A DNA stretch of 64,000 nucleotides from Bdellovibrionota bacterium (lineage in GTDB: Bacteria > Bdellovibrionota > UBA1018 > CAUJDS01). The notes below the pieces were generated by a model. The model made no database searches. It was not told where the DNA came from and worked only from the letters and a program-made list of their open reading frames with translations. The position numbers were made by a program, and so were the translations under genes. The stretch's first letter is position 1. Each line of letters starts with the position of its first letter. The stretch spans positions 40,775 to 104,774 of the forward strand of contig CAUJDS010000082.1 in assembly GCA_963169695.1 (NCBI GenBank). The letters run 5' to 3'. Positions 52,790 to 62,421 of this stretch are shown piece after piece.

Positions 52790-52850
52790 GCTACGTTCCT
52801 CCGATTCCACTAGCCTTCAGAGTAAACGAAATTAGATAATAGCGCAATGC

Positions 52851-52856
52851 ATTATA
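52851..52856 (-). promoter_or_regulatory. TATAAT -10 box of the leader unit
   Basis: A perfect minus-strand TATAAT lies downstream of the ppdK stop. GAATTT 17 nt upstream (or TTGAAT at 19 nt) could serve as a weak -35. Start of transcription near 52844 would give an mRNA leader of about 55 nt before the 17-residue frame. Confidence 0.5.
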
Positions 52857-52905
52857 GATTGAAATAATCCTTTAAATTCAAATACTTAAAAACTTGTTCA
52901 TATTG

Positions 52906-55656
52906 TTAAGAGGCACGTCGGCGATTGGTCTTTTTCGAGGCTGCCCTTCTTCTTATGTGGGACTGGGCCGCGGCAAGTCGTGCAATAGGCACCCTAAAAG
53001 GTGAACAACTCACATAATCCAGTCCAAGTTCATCACAGAAGGCAATGGATTGGGGATCTCCGCCATGTTCCCCACAGATGCCAACTTTGATAGCACTTCT
53101 TACGCTTCGACCTTTCTGGGTAGCCAAAATCATAAGCTGCCCAACACCTTTTTGATCTAAAACCACAAAGGGATCTTTTTCGAAGATCTTGGCTGACAGG
53201 TAGTCCTTCAAGAACATCCCTGAATCATCCCGCGAAAGTCCGTAGGTGGTTTGAGTAAGGTCATTCGTTCCAAAACTGAAGAATTCACAGCCAATGGCGA
53301 TTTCATCAGCCATCAATGCGGCCCGAGGCAATTCAATCATTGAACCAACAAGATACCGAATAGGAATTTTCTTACCGACTTTTAATTGATACTCCTTGAG
53401 GACTCGATCTGCCTCTTCGCGGCAAAGCTTCGCCACAAAATCAAATTCCTTCGCATCTCCCACCAGTGGAATCATAATCTCCGGCAAGGCAATCCATTTC
53501 TTCTCCAAATAGAGGTCGCATGCTGCTTCCATAATTGCTTGGACTTGAATTCGATATATCTCTGGAAAACTGACCCCCAATCGGCAACCTCGATGTCCCA
53601 GCATGGGATTAAACTCACGAAGGCTATCGGCCTTACGCACAAGACGATCCAAAGGCACTTCCATCTGAATAGCCAATGCCGCAAGGTCTTCCTGAGAATG
53701 TGGTATGAACTCGTGAAGGGGTGGATCTAACAAGCGAATGGTGACAGGCAATCCATTCATTTCAGCAAAAATTCCATAAAAATCTCCTCGCTGCATGGGG
53801 AGAATCTTCTTCAAAGCATCCAATCGAGCGATCTCACCATCGGCAAGAATCATTTGTCTCACTGCAGATATGCGGTCGGGGTCAAAGAACATATGTTCCG
53901 TTCGGCATAGTCCGATTCCCTCAGCGCCAAATTTGCGAGCAACCAATGCATCCGCCGGAGTGTCGGCGTTGGTACGAACCGCGAGACGCCTTTCTTGATC
54001 TACCCAACTCATCAAGGTCTGAAAGAAGGAATCGGTTGCCGCAGCAATCATGGGAACCTCTCCCAAAAGAACCTCACCAGTTCCGCCGTCTAAACTAAGG
54101 AGTTCACCCTCTTTATAAACCGAGTTGCCTATACGAACTTCACGCTTGGAATAGTCGATGGAAAGGGCTCCGCATCCTGAAACACAGCACTTGCCCATAC
54201 CTCGCGCGACAACCGCCGCATGAGAAGTCATTCCACCTCGAGCCGTAAGGATTCCTTGAGCAACAGACATTCCATGAATATCTTCTGGAGATGTCTCAAT
54301 ACGGACCAAAATTACTTTTCGTTTTTGATTCTGTACCCAGTCCATTGCAACATCTGGATCAAATACGATTTGTCCCGTCGCTGCCCCTGGGGACGCAGGG
54401 AGCCCTCTGGCGATTACTTTTTTCTCCGCATTGGAATCAATCTGAGGATGAAGAAGCTGATTTATCTGCTCGGGGTCGATCCGAAGGATCGCTTCAGATT
54501 TTGAAATGAGGCGTTCTCGAACCATGTCGACTGCGATTCGTACTGCAGCCTGTGCCGTACGCTTTCCGTTTCGAGTCTGCAACATATAGAGCTTGCCACG
54601 TTCAACGGTGAACTCGATGTCTTGCATGTCTCGGTAGTGCTTCTCAAGCTTCTTGTACACCTGAACAAGCTGTCGATACACACGAGGCATCAATGCCTCC
54701 ATGGTCGCCAAATCCTTATTAGATTCGTTCTTTGAAGAAGCATTGATTGGATTGGGTGTTCGAATTCCAGCGACGACGTCTTCTCCCTGGGCATTGACCA
54801 AGAACTCACCAAAAAATCTTCGCTCTCCCGTAGAGGGGTCGCGAGTAAATGCAACTCCTGTTGCTGAACGATCTCCGGTATTTCCAAACACCATGGCTTG
54901 AACAGTAACTGCCGTTCCCCAAGACTCTGGAATGTCGTTGAGCTTACGATAAGTAATAGCCCGTGGATTCATCCACGAACTAAACACAGCACCTACGGCT
55001 CCCCATAGTTGTTCCCAAGGATCAGTAGGAAATTTGGCATTGTGAAGCGCAATGAGACGCTTGTAGCGCTCGACGAGAGCTCGAAGGTCTTCATGACTCA
55101 ATTCAAAATCCTCGTGCACACCGCGTTCGGCCTTCAAATTTTCTAGTTCGTTGTCGAATTCTCCAGATGGAATTCCTAATACAACATCAGAATACATACT
55201 GATCAGACGCCGATAGCTATCGTAGGCAAATCGAGGATCACTGGATTCTTTTGCGAGGGCCTCAACGGTTTCATCGTTTAGTCCCAAATTCAAAATAGTG
55301 TCCATCATTCCAGGCATTGATGCTGGGGCACCAGAACGGACCGATACCAAAAGTGGCCGATTGCTTGATCCAAATCCACGCCCCATCTGCTTCTCGAGCT
55401 TTCGAGCTGCACTGGACACTTGAGTAGCGAGATTGGATGGATAACTCTTTGAATGAGCGTAAAAAAATCGACAAACATCGGTAGCTATAGTGAACCCAGG
55501 AGGAACCGGCAAACCTAGCCTTACCATTCCATGCAGGCGAGCACCTTTTCCACCGAGAAGATCTTTACGGTCTTCGGTACCTTCCGCTTTGCCACCACCA
55601 AAAAAATAAACGCACTTTTCTGGCGCACCTTTCGAAGAGCGTGACGAAGTCTTCAA
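52906..55656 (-). CDS. ppdK: Pyruvate, phosphate dikinase
   Basis: An enzyme of about 916 residues interconverting pyruvate and phosphoenolpyruvate with ATP and phosphate. The N-terminal grasp domain begins CVYFFGGGKAEGTEDRKDLLGGKGARL. The phosphohistidine domain has LTARGGMTSHAAVVARGMGKCCVSG, and the C-terminal TIM barrel has GTNDLTQTTYGLSRDD and GICGEHGG. The frame extends to 55782, but that part is Ser/Lys-rich and overlaps the 3' end of glyS. TTG 55656, 5 nt past the glyS stop, gives a normal length and is preferred, though uncertain. Confidence 0.9.
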   Translation of the reverse strand: MKTSSRSSKGAPEKCVYFFGGGKAEGTEDRKDLLGGKGARLHGMVRLGLPVPPGFTIATDVCRFFYAHSKSYPSNLATQVSSAARKLEKQMGRGFGSSNRPLLVSVRSGAPASMPGMMDTILNLGLNDETVEALAKESSDPRFAYDSYRRLISMYSDVVLGIPSGEFDNELENLKAERGVHEDFELSHEDLRALVERYKRLIALHNAKFPTDPWEQLWGAVGAVFSSWMNPRAITYRKLNDIPESWGTAVTVQAMVFGNTGDRSATGVAFTRDPSTGERRFFGEFLVNAQGEDVVAGIRTPNPINASSKNESNKDLATMEALMPRVYRQLVQVYKKLEKHYRDMQDIEFTVERGKLYMLQTRNGKRTAQAAVRIAVDMVRERLISKSEAILRIDPEQINQLLHPQIDSNAEKKVIARGLPASPGAATGQIVFDPDVAMDWVQNQKRKVILVRIETSPEDIHGMSVAQGILTARGGMTSHAAVVARGMGKCCVSGCGALSIDYSKREVRIGNSVYKEGELLSLDGGTGEVLLGEVPMIAAATDSFFQTLMSWVDQERRLAVRTNADTPADALVARKFGAEGIGLCRTEHMFFDPDRISAVRQMILADGEIARLDALKKILPMQRGDFYGIFAEMNGLPVTIRLLDPPLHEFIPHSQEDLAALAIQMEVPLDRLVRKADSLREFNPMLGHRGCRLGVSFPEIYRIQVQAIMEAACDLYLEKKWIALPEIMIPLVGDAKEFDFVAKLCREEADRVLKEYQLKVGKKIPIRYLVGSMIELPRAALMADEIAIGCEFFSFGTNDLTQTTYGLSRDDSGMFLKDYLSAKIFEKDPFVVLDQKGVGQLMILATQKGRSVRSAIKVGICGEHGGDPQSIAFCDELGLDYVSCSPFRVPIARLAAAQSHIRRRAASKKTNRRRAS

Positions 55657-55660
55657 GGAA

Positions 55661-57001
55661 TTACGGCTTCCAGCTTTCGATGCGCTCTTGGAGGACTTGG
55701 CAGATTTTTTCCGCTGGAATCCTTTCTTGGGCCATCGTGTCTCGGTCTCGGATGGTGACGGTGTGATTGCTGAGAGTGTCATAGTCGATGGTTACTCCGT
55801 AGGGTGTTCCAATTTCATCTTGACGCCGGTAACGTTTTCCAATGGAACCGGCTTCATCCACGAAGGTGCGAAACTGCTTTCGCACATCCGCAAATACTCG
55901 GTCAGTGTACTCCATTAACTCTGGCTTTTTCATAAGTGGAAAAAGGCCAACTTTATATGGAGCGAGTTTCGGATGGAGTTTGAGCCATACCCGATCAGCA
56001 CCGGCTCGATAGGCGTCCACTAATAATACTAAAAGGGTCCGATCACATCCCGCCGAAGTCTCTACTACGTAAGGGATATATCGCTCCTTACCAACCTCGT
56101 CAAAATATTCGAGCTTTTTGCCGCTGAACTGCTCGTGCCGCTTTAAATCAAAATCAGTGCGATTGTGAATTCCTTCAAGCTCTTGCCATCCAAATGGAAA
56201 CTCATACTGAATATCAAAAGCCGCCTTGGCGTAATGCGCCAATTCTCCTTCGGCATGCTGATGCAACCTGAGCTTCTCGGGTCGAATTCCATTGGAGAGA
56301 TGCCACTGGAAGCGAAGTTCCTTCCAGGTTTCAAAGGACGCTTCGTCTGCACCTGGCTTTACAAAATACTGCATTTCCATTTGCTCAAATTCGCGCGTGC
56401 GGAAAATAAAATTACCAGGCGTAATCTCATTTCGAAACGCCTTTCCAATTTGCGCAATTCCGAAGGGTATTCGCTGGCGACTTGTTTGAAGCACGTTTTG
56501 AAAATTGACATAAATGCCCTGGGCTGTCTCAGGCCGAAGGTAAACAACGGCGGCGCTGTCTTCTAGCGGTCCCATAAAGGTTTTGAACATGAGATTGAAC
56601 TGTCTTGGCGCGGTAATTTCGCCACCACAGCTAGGACATTTTTTTTGAGCGACCAATGCGGCATCAATCTGATCCTCACGAAATCTCGATTTGCATTTTT
56701 TGCAATCGACCAATGGATCCGTAAATCCCTCGACGTGCCCCGATGCCTGCCATACCTTGGGGTGCATCATAATGGCTGCATCCAGACCTTCGATATCCGT
56801 GCGGTCGGTCATTGCACGCCACCAACTCTCTTTGACGTTGCGCTTAAGTTCCACACCGAGAGGGCCGTAGTCCCAACAAGCATTGATCCCACCATAAACT
56901 TCACTAGAGGGAAAAACGTAGCCACGGCGTTTGCAAAGGGATACGAGTTCGCTCATATCCTCCAAATTCTTGATTGCTCCAGTTTCGGCCTGTTGGTCCA
57001 T
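55661..57001 (-). CDS. glyS: Glycyl-tRNA synthetase (alpha2 type)
   Basis: ATG 57001, with AGGA upstream, is preferred over TTG 57007. The 446-residue class II enzyme shows [27 protein letters not shown] (motif 1), a zinc-type CKKC...CPSCGG pair, [24 protein letters not shown] (motif 2) and [12 protein letters not shown] (motif 3). This is the single-chain (alpha2) type, not the GlyQ/GlyS tetramer; the symbol follows common use for the type. Confidence 0.93.
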   Translation of the reverse strand: MDQQAETGAIKNLEDMSELVSLCKRRGYVFPSSEVYGGINACWDYGPLGVELKRNVKESWWRAMTDRTDIEGLDAAIMMHPKVWQASGHVEGFTDPLVDCKKCKSRFREDQIDAALVAQKKCPSCGGEITAPRQFNLMFKTFMGPLEDSAAVVYLRPETAQGIYVNFQNVLQTSRQRIPFGIAQIGKAFRNEITPGNFIFRTREFEQMEMQYFVKPGADEASFETWKELRFQWHLSNGIRPEKLRLHQHAEGELAHYAKAAFDIQYEFPFGWQELEGIHNRTDFDLKRHEQFSGKKLEYFDEVGKERYIPYVVETSAGCDRTLLVLLVDAYRAGADRVWLKLHPKLAPYKVGLFPLMKKPELMEYTDRVFADVRKQFRTFVDEAGSIGKRYRRQDEIGTPYGVTIDYDTLSNHTVTIRDRDTMAQERIPAEKICQVLQERIESWKP

Positions 57002-57063
57002 GATCAATTGTCCTTCTTAAGTAATGCGAGTTTGCCCATGCACCATAGCTTAGAAAGGTTCAG

Positions 57064-57069
57064 ATTATA
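57064..57069 (-). promoter_or_regulatory. Candidate -10 box upstream of glyS
   Basis: Minus-strand TATAAT lies about 65 bp upstream of the glyS start. A poor -35 match (TTAGTA) lies about 17 nt further upstream. It could drive glyS and ppdK together. Confidence 0.4.
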
Positions 57070-57156
57070 ACTGACTTTTTAGATATACTAATCGGCAAAA
57101 ATGTCCCCACGAAACCCCAGCCTTGAGTTCAAGCCAGAGGCTCCTACAATAGAAGG

Positions 57157-57666
57157 ATGAACCCAAAGATTCGCAACTTCAGACCGGGTGACTTTCTGTT
57201 TCGAGAAGGAGAGTCGGCCCAATCGATGATGTTGATCAAACATGGGACCGTGGCGGTAAGGAAACTCAAAGGGTCTGCATTTATTGAGTTGGCTAAGATC
57301 TACCCCAATGAGGTGATTGGAGAACTCTCGTTCTTTGACAAGAGCAACAGAAACGCATCAGCAATCGCTCTCTCCGAAGTAGAAGTGGTAGAAATCGAAT
57401 TTCGCTCTCTCGAAAAAGAATATAGCAAGGTTCCGGCGTATATCCAGACCATCCTCACCTGCGTTGCCGGACGACTCAGAACAGCAGATGATACGATTCG
57501 TCGGCTCCAGCATAAATTGGTGCGAAGAGAAGAGGGAGTGGTTGATCTAGCGACTCCACAGGTCAATGAATCCAGACAAGATGAACTCCGAGAAGCACTT
57601 GAGGCTACCGATTCCAAATCACCAGTCACACCGACTCCAAATGACAGTGAAAGTTCAGACGAATAA
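57157..57666 (+). CDS. Cyclic-nucleotide-binding domain protein
   Basis: A 169-residue protein with a single cNMP-binding domain (8-120): IRNFRPGDFLFREGESAQSMMLIKHGTVAV and the phosphate-binding cassette GELSFFDKSNRNASAIA, where Glu and Arg are kept. After a helix (TILTCVAGRLRTADDTIRRLQ) comes a charged tail with no helix-turn-helix. It is not a Crp-type transcription factor. Its 3' end overlaps the convergent trmL by 12 bp. Confidence 0.85.
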   Translation: MNPKIRNFRPGDFLFREGESAQSMMLIKHGTVAVRKLKGSAFIELAKIYPNEVIGELSFFDKSNRNASAIALSEVEVVEIEFRSLEKEYSKVPAYIQTILTCVAGRLRTADDTIRRLQHKLVRREEGVVDLATPQVNESRQDELREALEATDSKSPVTPTPNDSESSDE

Positions 57667-58134
57667 ATTCTGGCGAATACCTTCATAAAGAACGATCCCA
57701 ACGGTATTTGCCAGATTGAGCGAGCGGACTCGTTCGTCAAATAAAGGGACTTTCAGGCAACTCTCTTCATACTTTTTTAGCAGATCAACCGAAAGCCCGG
57801 CCGTCTCTTTACCAAAAAACAAATAGGACTCAGGGCGCAGCTGAGATTCAAATAAACACTTCTTGGCCTTAGTAGTAAAAAATGCAACCGGATTTTCTCG
57901 GACTACTTCCTTCAAAAAAATGTCAATACTGGGATAGCGCTGTACCTGCAGATGCTTCCAATAATCCAATCCAGCTCGTCGTAATGCTTTTTCATCAATA
58001 GAAAATCCCAAAGGCTCAATCAAGTGAAGGGTTGAACCGGTGGCAAGGCATAGGCGTCCAATATTACCCGTATTTTGAGGGATTTCTGGCTCAACCAAAA
58101 CGACATTGAATCGAGGAGACACTAAAGACTTCAC
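57655..58134 (-). CDS. trmL: tRNA (cytidine(34)-2'-O)-methyltransferase
   Basis: A 159-residue SPOUT-family enzyme. FNVVLVEPEIPQNTGNIGRLCLATGSTLHLIEPLGF, the mid YLFFGKETAGLS and SLNLANTVGIVLYEG are the family's three SAM-binding knot segments. It methylates the wobble base of tRNA-Leu. Start GTG 58134 overlaps the asnS stop (GTGA). Confidence 0.92.
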   Translation of the reverse strand: MKSLVSPRFNVVLVEPEIPQNTGNIGRLCLATGSTLHLIEPLGFSIDEKALRRAGLDYWKHLQVQRYPSIDIFLKEVVRENPVAFFTTKAKKCLFESQLRPESYLFFGKETAGLSVDLLKKYEESCLKVPLFDERVRSLNLANTVGIVLYEGIRQNLFV

Positions 58135-59462
58135 GGTTTGAGGGTGTTCATCATTCTTGGAAATGGAATTGTTTCACGAACGTGACCCACTCCGGTTACC
58201 CATGCGACCATTCGTTCAATACCAAGGCCAAATCCAGAATGAGGAACGGAGCCATAGCGACGAAGGTCGAGGTACCAATAGTAATCCTTAGGATCAAGTT
58301 TGTGTTCCGCAAGTCGAGCAAGCAGCGTTTCGACATCTTCTTCGCGTTGTCCACCACCAATAATTTCGCCATAACCGTCGGGAGCGATTAGATCGCATCC
58401 CAAAGCGTATTTTCCGTTCTTGCCTCGTACTCCGGGACCATCCACTTCATCACTTTGCTTGAAATAAAATGCTTTGATCTGAGAGGGCATATGATGAACA
58501 AAAACGGGCTTCTCAAAATGTTCGCCCAACGCGGTTTCGTGAGGTGCGCCGAAATCCTCACCCCAAGGCAGCTCCACACCTTTTTTCTTCAGAATCTGCA
58601 AGGCCTCATCGTAGGAAACACGCGGAAAGGGAGCGCGAATTTTTTCTAGCTGCGACAAGTCCCTTTCCAATATTTCCAGCTCGGATTGGCATCGAGTTAG
58701 GATCCCCTGAACGAGGTACTCAACAAATTCTTCTCCCAAGGCCATTGCATCATTCATGGTTGCATAGGCCATCTCAGGTTCGACCATCCAAAACTCAGTA
58801 AGGTGCTTCCGAGTCTTAGATTTTTCGGCGCGAAAAGTAGGACCGTAGACATAGACTTTTCCAAAAGCCATTGCCCCCACCTCGCCATAGAGTTGGCCAG
58901 ACTGAGACAAAAAAGCCTTCTCATCAAAGTAGGGTGTTTGAAACAAAGTCGAAGTTCCTTCACAAGCTGCGCCACTCAAAATGGGTGCATCAAACCTGAG
59001 GAATCCACGGTCATGATAAAATTGGTGCAAAAGCCAAATCAGTTCGGAACGAACACGAAGGGCTGCCCACTGCTTTCTGCTTCGAATCCAAAGGTGGCGA
59101 TGGTCCATCAAGAATTCTACGCCGTGTTCTTTCTTTGAAATCGGATATTCCTCTGCAACTTGGAAACACTCAAGTTTTCTCGCAGACATTTCAAAACCAC
59201 CAGGTGACCGCGGTTCTTTCTTAATGACTCCTGTAATGCGTACAGAACTTTCAGGGGTTAATTTATCGAAAGTATCAAAAGAATTTTCTTCACACTCGCC
59301 CTGAAAAAAAACACATTGCATGATGCCTGAGCCATCGCGTGCAATGAGAAACCTCAGTTTTTTTCCAGCGGCTCTGGTGTTGTAAACCCAACCTTCGAGT
59401 GCCACCGTCTGACCATCCCAATTTGCCGCGTCTGCGATGCGAAATTTTTTAAATTCAGCCAC
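58131..59462 (-). CDS. asnS: Asparaginyl-tRNA synthetase
   Basis: The frame extends to TTG 59489, but GTG 59462 with GGTGAG 9 nt upstream is preferred; GTG 59474 is possible. The enzyme of about 443 residues starts with an OB-fold (VALEGWVYNTRAAGKKLRFLIARDGSG). It then has FDAPILSGAACEGTSTLFQTPYF (motif 1), FRAEKSKTRKHLTEFWMVEPEMAY (motif 2), and GFGLGIERMVAWVTG (motif 3). It charges tRNA-Asn with Asn. Confidence 0.92.
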   Translation of the reverse strand: MAEFKKFRIADAANWDGQTVALEGWVYNTRAAGKKLRFLIARDGSGIMQCVFFQGECEENSFDTFDKLTPESSVRITGVIKKEPRSPGGFEMSARKLECFQVAEEYPISKKEHGVEFLMDHRHLWIRSRKQWAALRVRSELIWLLHQFYHDRGFLRFDAPILSGAACEGTSTLFQTPYFDEKAFLSQSGQLYGEVGAMAFGKVYVYGPTFRAEKSKTRKHLTEFWMVEPEMAYATMNDAMALGEEFVEYLVQGILTRCQSELEILERDLSQLEKIRAPFPRVSYDEALQILKKKGVELPWGEDFGAPHETALGEHFEKPVFVHHMPSQIKAFYFKQSDEVDGPGVRGKNGKYALGCDLIAPDGYGEIIGGGQREEDVETLLARLAEHKLDPKDYYWYLDLRRYGSVPHSGFGLGIERMVAWVTGVGHVRETIPFPRMMNTLKP

Positions 59463-60993
59463 TGCCGAACTCACCTGCAAATTGTGCAAGCGTTCTCACA
59501 TTGGCACCGCTTGCGCCGCTCTTGGGGTAGTAAGGGACTTGCGCCATGTCATACGCTGTGTAGGCAATATCTAAATGGGCCCAGGGAACGCCTTTTTTTA
59601 CAAATTCTTTCAAAAACATAGCGGCCGTGATGGTTCCCGCCATGCGCGAGTCATTGGCATTCTTAAGATCTGCAACGGTCGACTTCATGTCGTCAAGGTA
59701 CTCAGGAAAAGCAGGGAGTCTCCAAAGCCTTTCCCAATTTTCAAATGCAATTTTTTGCAACTGATTTGAAACCTCATCGTCATTGCTAATGAGAGCACTG
59801 CACTGTTTGCCTAAGGCAATTCCGCATGCCCCCGTCAGTGTCGCGGCATCTACAATGACATCAGGCTTCCACTTATGAACGTAGTCAATTGCGTCTGCCA
59901 AAACCAAGCGGCCTTCTGCATCCGTGTTGATAATTTCTACCGTTTTACCTGAACGACTTTGCAGGATGTTTCCGGGTTGAATAGCGCTTCCGCTCGGCAT
60001 GTTTTCAGCGAAAGCTAAAACTGCGACAATATGGTTTTTAACTTTTCGGCGAGAAGCCAACAGGATTGCGCCAAACATAGTTGCAGCACCTGTCATGTCA
60101 TGCTTCATATGTTCCATGCCACCAGCAGGCTTGATGGATATTCCACCGGAATCAAACGTAACTCCCTTTCCTACCAGTGCTACGGTTTTTCCTTTGCGTT
60201 TGGATTTTGGCAAATACTCAAGAACAACGAGCCGATTGTCTCGATCCGAGCCTTGCCCCACTCCCAAGAACAGTCCCATTTTCTCTCGCTTGGCATCGGC
60301 CTCCGTAAGAACCTTTGCACGCAGTCCAAATTTCTTTGCAAACACAACTGCTGACTTTGCAAAAAATTCAGGGGTACCAATATTCGATGGCTCGTTGGAC
60401 CATTCTCGCGTGACGGTGATGGCCTCTGTGACATCATGAAGGTCTTTCACCACAGGGGCCCAGTGAGCCAAATTTCCAACCAAATGAAGCTTCATCGAAA
60501 GAATAGGCTTCTTGGGCGCCTTAGACTTGTATCGATCAAATTCATAGGCCGTGAGGGCCATTCCTTCCAAGAACGCACGAATCACTCGATCAATCACAGG
60601 AGATCCGTGGGAGGAAGACTCCCAATCTTTTACTTGGGTAGCCGAAACCGCTAGGCGCGTTCGCTTCTGCCATAGGTAGACCATTGCACCCGATTGTCGA
60701 ACCTGATCAATCCACTCATTGAAAGCATAGGCATCGCCGGTAAGACCCTTGGGGGACCCTAGGCCAACGTAGAGCGCCCCTTTTCCATTGGAGCGCTGGA
60801 CCCATTCCAACTCTTTCGCAGCTCCTGTGAAAGTGTTTCGATCAACAGCGGCCTTCAACGCCTCAGGCATGGTACCTTTAGGCCAGTGAATTTTTTTAGC
60901 CGAATTCTGAAAGACAGGTATGATTTCTACATCCAATTTAGGTATAGAAGTTCCAGAAGCCTTGGTCGCAAGTATTTGAAAAATAGATGACAT
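59455..60993 (-). CDS. pepA: Leucyl aminopeptidase (M17)
   Basis: A 512-residue cytosolic metallopeptidase. VGKGVTFDSGGISIKPAGGMEHMKHDMTGAA and IINTDAEGRLVLADA hold the two-zinc ligands (Lys, Asp, Asp, Glu). It removes N-terminal residues from peptides. The 3' end overlaps the 5' end of asnS by a few bases. The start is only 27 bp from the divergent wcaJ-like gene. Confidence 0.92.
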   Translation of the reverse strand: MSSIFQILATKASGTSIPKLDVEIIPVFQNSAKKIHWPKGTMPEALKAAVDRNTFTGAAKELEWVQRSNGKGALYVGLGSPKGLTGDAYAFNEWIDQVRQSGAMVYLWQKRTRLAVSATQVKDWESSSHGSPVIDRVIRAFLEGMALTAYEFDRYKSKAPKKPILSMKLHLVGNLAHWAPVVKDLHDVTEAITVTREWSNEPSNIGTPEFFAKSAVVFAKKFGLRAKVLTEADAKREKMGLFLGVGQGSDRDNRLVVLEYLPKSKRKGKTVALVGKGVTFDSGGISIKPAGGMEHMKHDMTGAATMFGAILLASRRKVKNHIVAVLAFAENMPSGSAIQPGNILQSRSGKTVEIINTDAEGRLVLADAIDYVHKWKPDVIVDAATLTGACGIALGKQCSALISNDDEVSNQLQKIAFENWERLWRLPAFPEYLDDMKSTVADLKNANDSRMAGTITAAMFLKEFVKKGVPWAHLDIAYTAYDMAQVPYYPKSGASGANVRTLAQFAGEFGSG

Positions 60994-61020
60994 AATCGAT
61001 TGTTAGCATAGGGGTTTGAG

Positions 61021-62421
61021 ATGTTAAAGAGGTATCACCGCGTAGTAAATGGCGCTTTTCGCGTCATTGACGCTATGACCATTGGGATCGCCTGGCTCCT
61101 TGCGTACTGGTTGCGCTTCACCTGGCCGGTCATTGCAGTCACCAAAGGTTTTCCTTCTTTTGAATCCTACGCGGCGCTGCTTCCTTTAGTCATGATTCTT
61201 TGGTCAGTTATTTTTTCGGCCTTTCGAGTCTATGAGTCCAAACGCATGTTGCGCAGAACAGACGAAATCCACCTTCTCTTGAAGGCGCACGGCATGGCTT
61301 TGATCCTCTTTGTATTTCTGACCTATATCTTCAGCGAATACCGATATTCGAGGGCAGTGATCCTATTTTTTGCTGGAGTCGGTGGGATCTTGCTGATTGC
61401 GTTTCGTCTTCTACTGCGGAATTCCCTTCGCTCGCTTCGAAGAAGAGGGTTCAATCTGCGGCAGCTCCTTATTGTTGGAGAAGGTGATTTGGTCGAAGCA
61501 GTCTTGGGTAGGCTCGACAAATTTCCTGAGCTAGGCCTCAGAGTACAAGGGATTGTCGTATCGCCCAACTTCAAACCATCTACCCTAGGAGGCAAGCCTG
61601 TCTTGGGACGATACCGAGAACTTTCTTCTATTTTAAGTAAGTACAGTGTTGATCAGATCCTCATTGCTCTGCCAAGAAAAGACTACCAAGAATTGGACAC
61701 GGTACTAGGCTTCCTTAAGGATGAAACGCTTGAAGTAAGAATCATGCCAGATGTTCACGAATACGTTGCGCTTGGTTGCGAGGTCGAGGATTTCGAAGGA
61801 TACCCTGTCGTCAATATCAACTCGTCGCCCCTTCAAGGTTGGTCTACGGCGCTCAAGCGTGTGACAGATATCACTCTGTCGGGTTTGGCACTGCTCATCC
61901 TTAGCCCCCTGTTCTTGCTTCTTGCCTGCCTTGTAAGGCTTGGGTCCAAGGGTCCCATTTTCTTTGCTCAAGAGCGAATGGGATTGGATGGAAAAACTTT
62001 TCAGATGTTTAAATTCCGATCCATGAAGGTAGATGCGGAGGCCGAGAGCGGTGCCGTATGGGCCAAAGAGAAGGACCCAAGGCGCACATGGTTGGGCTCG
62101 TTCTTACGATCCACCAGCCTGGATGAGCTCCCTCAACTTTGGAACGTACTCAGGGGAGATATGGCTCTAGTAGGGCCTCGACCGGAACGTCCTGTCTTTG
62201 TGCGTCAGTTTCGCAAAGACATCCCAAGTTATATGCTACGCCACAAGGTAAAAGCAGGAATCACGGGCTGGGCCCAGATTCACGGCTGGCGAGGAAATAC
62301 GTCCCTCAACAAGCGAATTGAATTTGACCTTTATTATATCCGAAACTGGTCGTACGTTTTGGATTGGAAGATCCTATTCATGACGCTTTGGAAGGGCTTC
62401 ATTAACAAGAATGCATACTAG
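61021..62421 (+). CDS. Undecaprenyl-phosphate sugar-phosphate transferase (WcaJ-like)
   Basis: A 466-residue membrane protein: four to five N-terminal TM helices (residues 10-130), a CoA-binding-like middle (LLIVGEGDLVEAVLGRLD), and the C-terminal bacterial sugar transferase domain (from about 278: VKRVTDITLSGLALLILSP, then GPIFFAQERMGLDGKTFQMFKFRSMKVDAE and DELPQLWNVLRGDMALVGPRPERP). It starts exopolysaccharide or O-antigen chains on undecaprenyl phosphate. The next gene overlaps its 3' end by 11 bp. Confidence 0.92.
   Translation: MLKRYHRVVNGAFRVIDAMTIGIAWLLAYWLRFTWPVIAVTKGFPSFESYAALLPLVMILWSVIFSAFRVYESKRMLRRTDEIHLLLKAHGMALILFVFLTYIFSEYRYSRAVILFFAGVGGILLIAFRLLLRNSLRSLRRRGFNLRQLLIVGEGDLVEAVLGRLDKFPELGLRVQGIVVSPNFKPSTLGGKPVLGRYRELSSILSKYSVDQILIALPRKDYQELDTVLGFLKDETLEVRIMPDVHEYVALGCEVEDFEGYPVVNINSSPLQGWSTALKRVTDITLSGLALLILSPLFLLLACLVRLGSKGPIFFAQERMGLDGKTFQMFKFRSMKVDAEAESGAVWAKEKDPRRTWLGSFLRSTSLDELPQLWNVLRGDMALVGPRPERPVFVRQFRKDIPSYMLRHKVKAGITGWAQIHGWRGNTSLNKRIEFDLYYIRNWSYVLDWKILFMTLWKGFINKNAY

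Noticed and set aside
52741..52810. tRNA-like sequence with a GTTCAA loop on the minus strand
   Set aside because: The T-stem does not pair, the acceptor arm is incomplete and there is no CCA end in the right place. The short frame with a strong ribosome site explains the stretch better.
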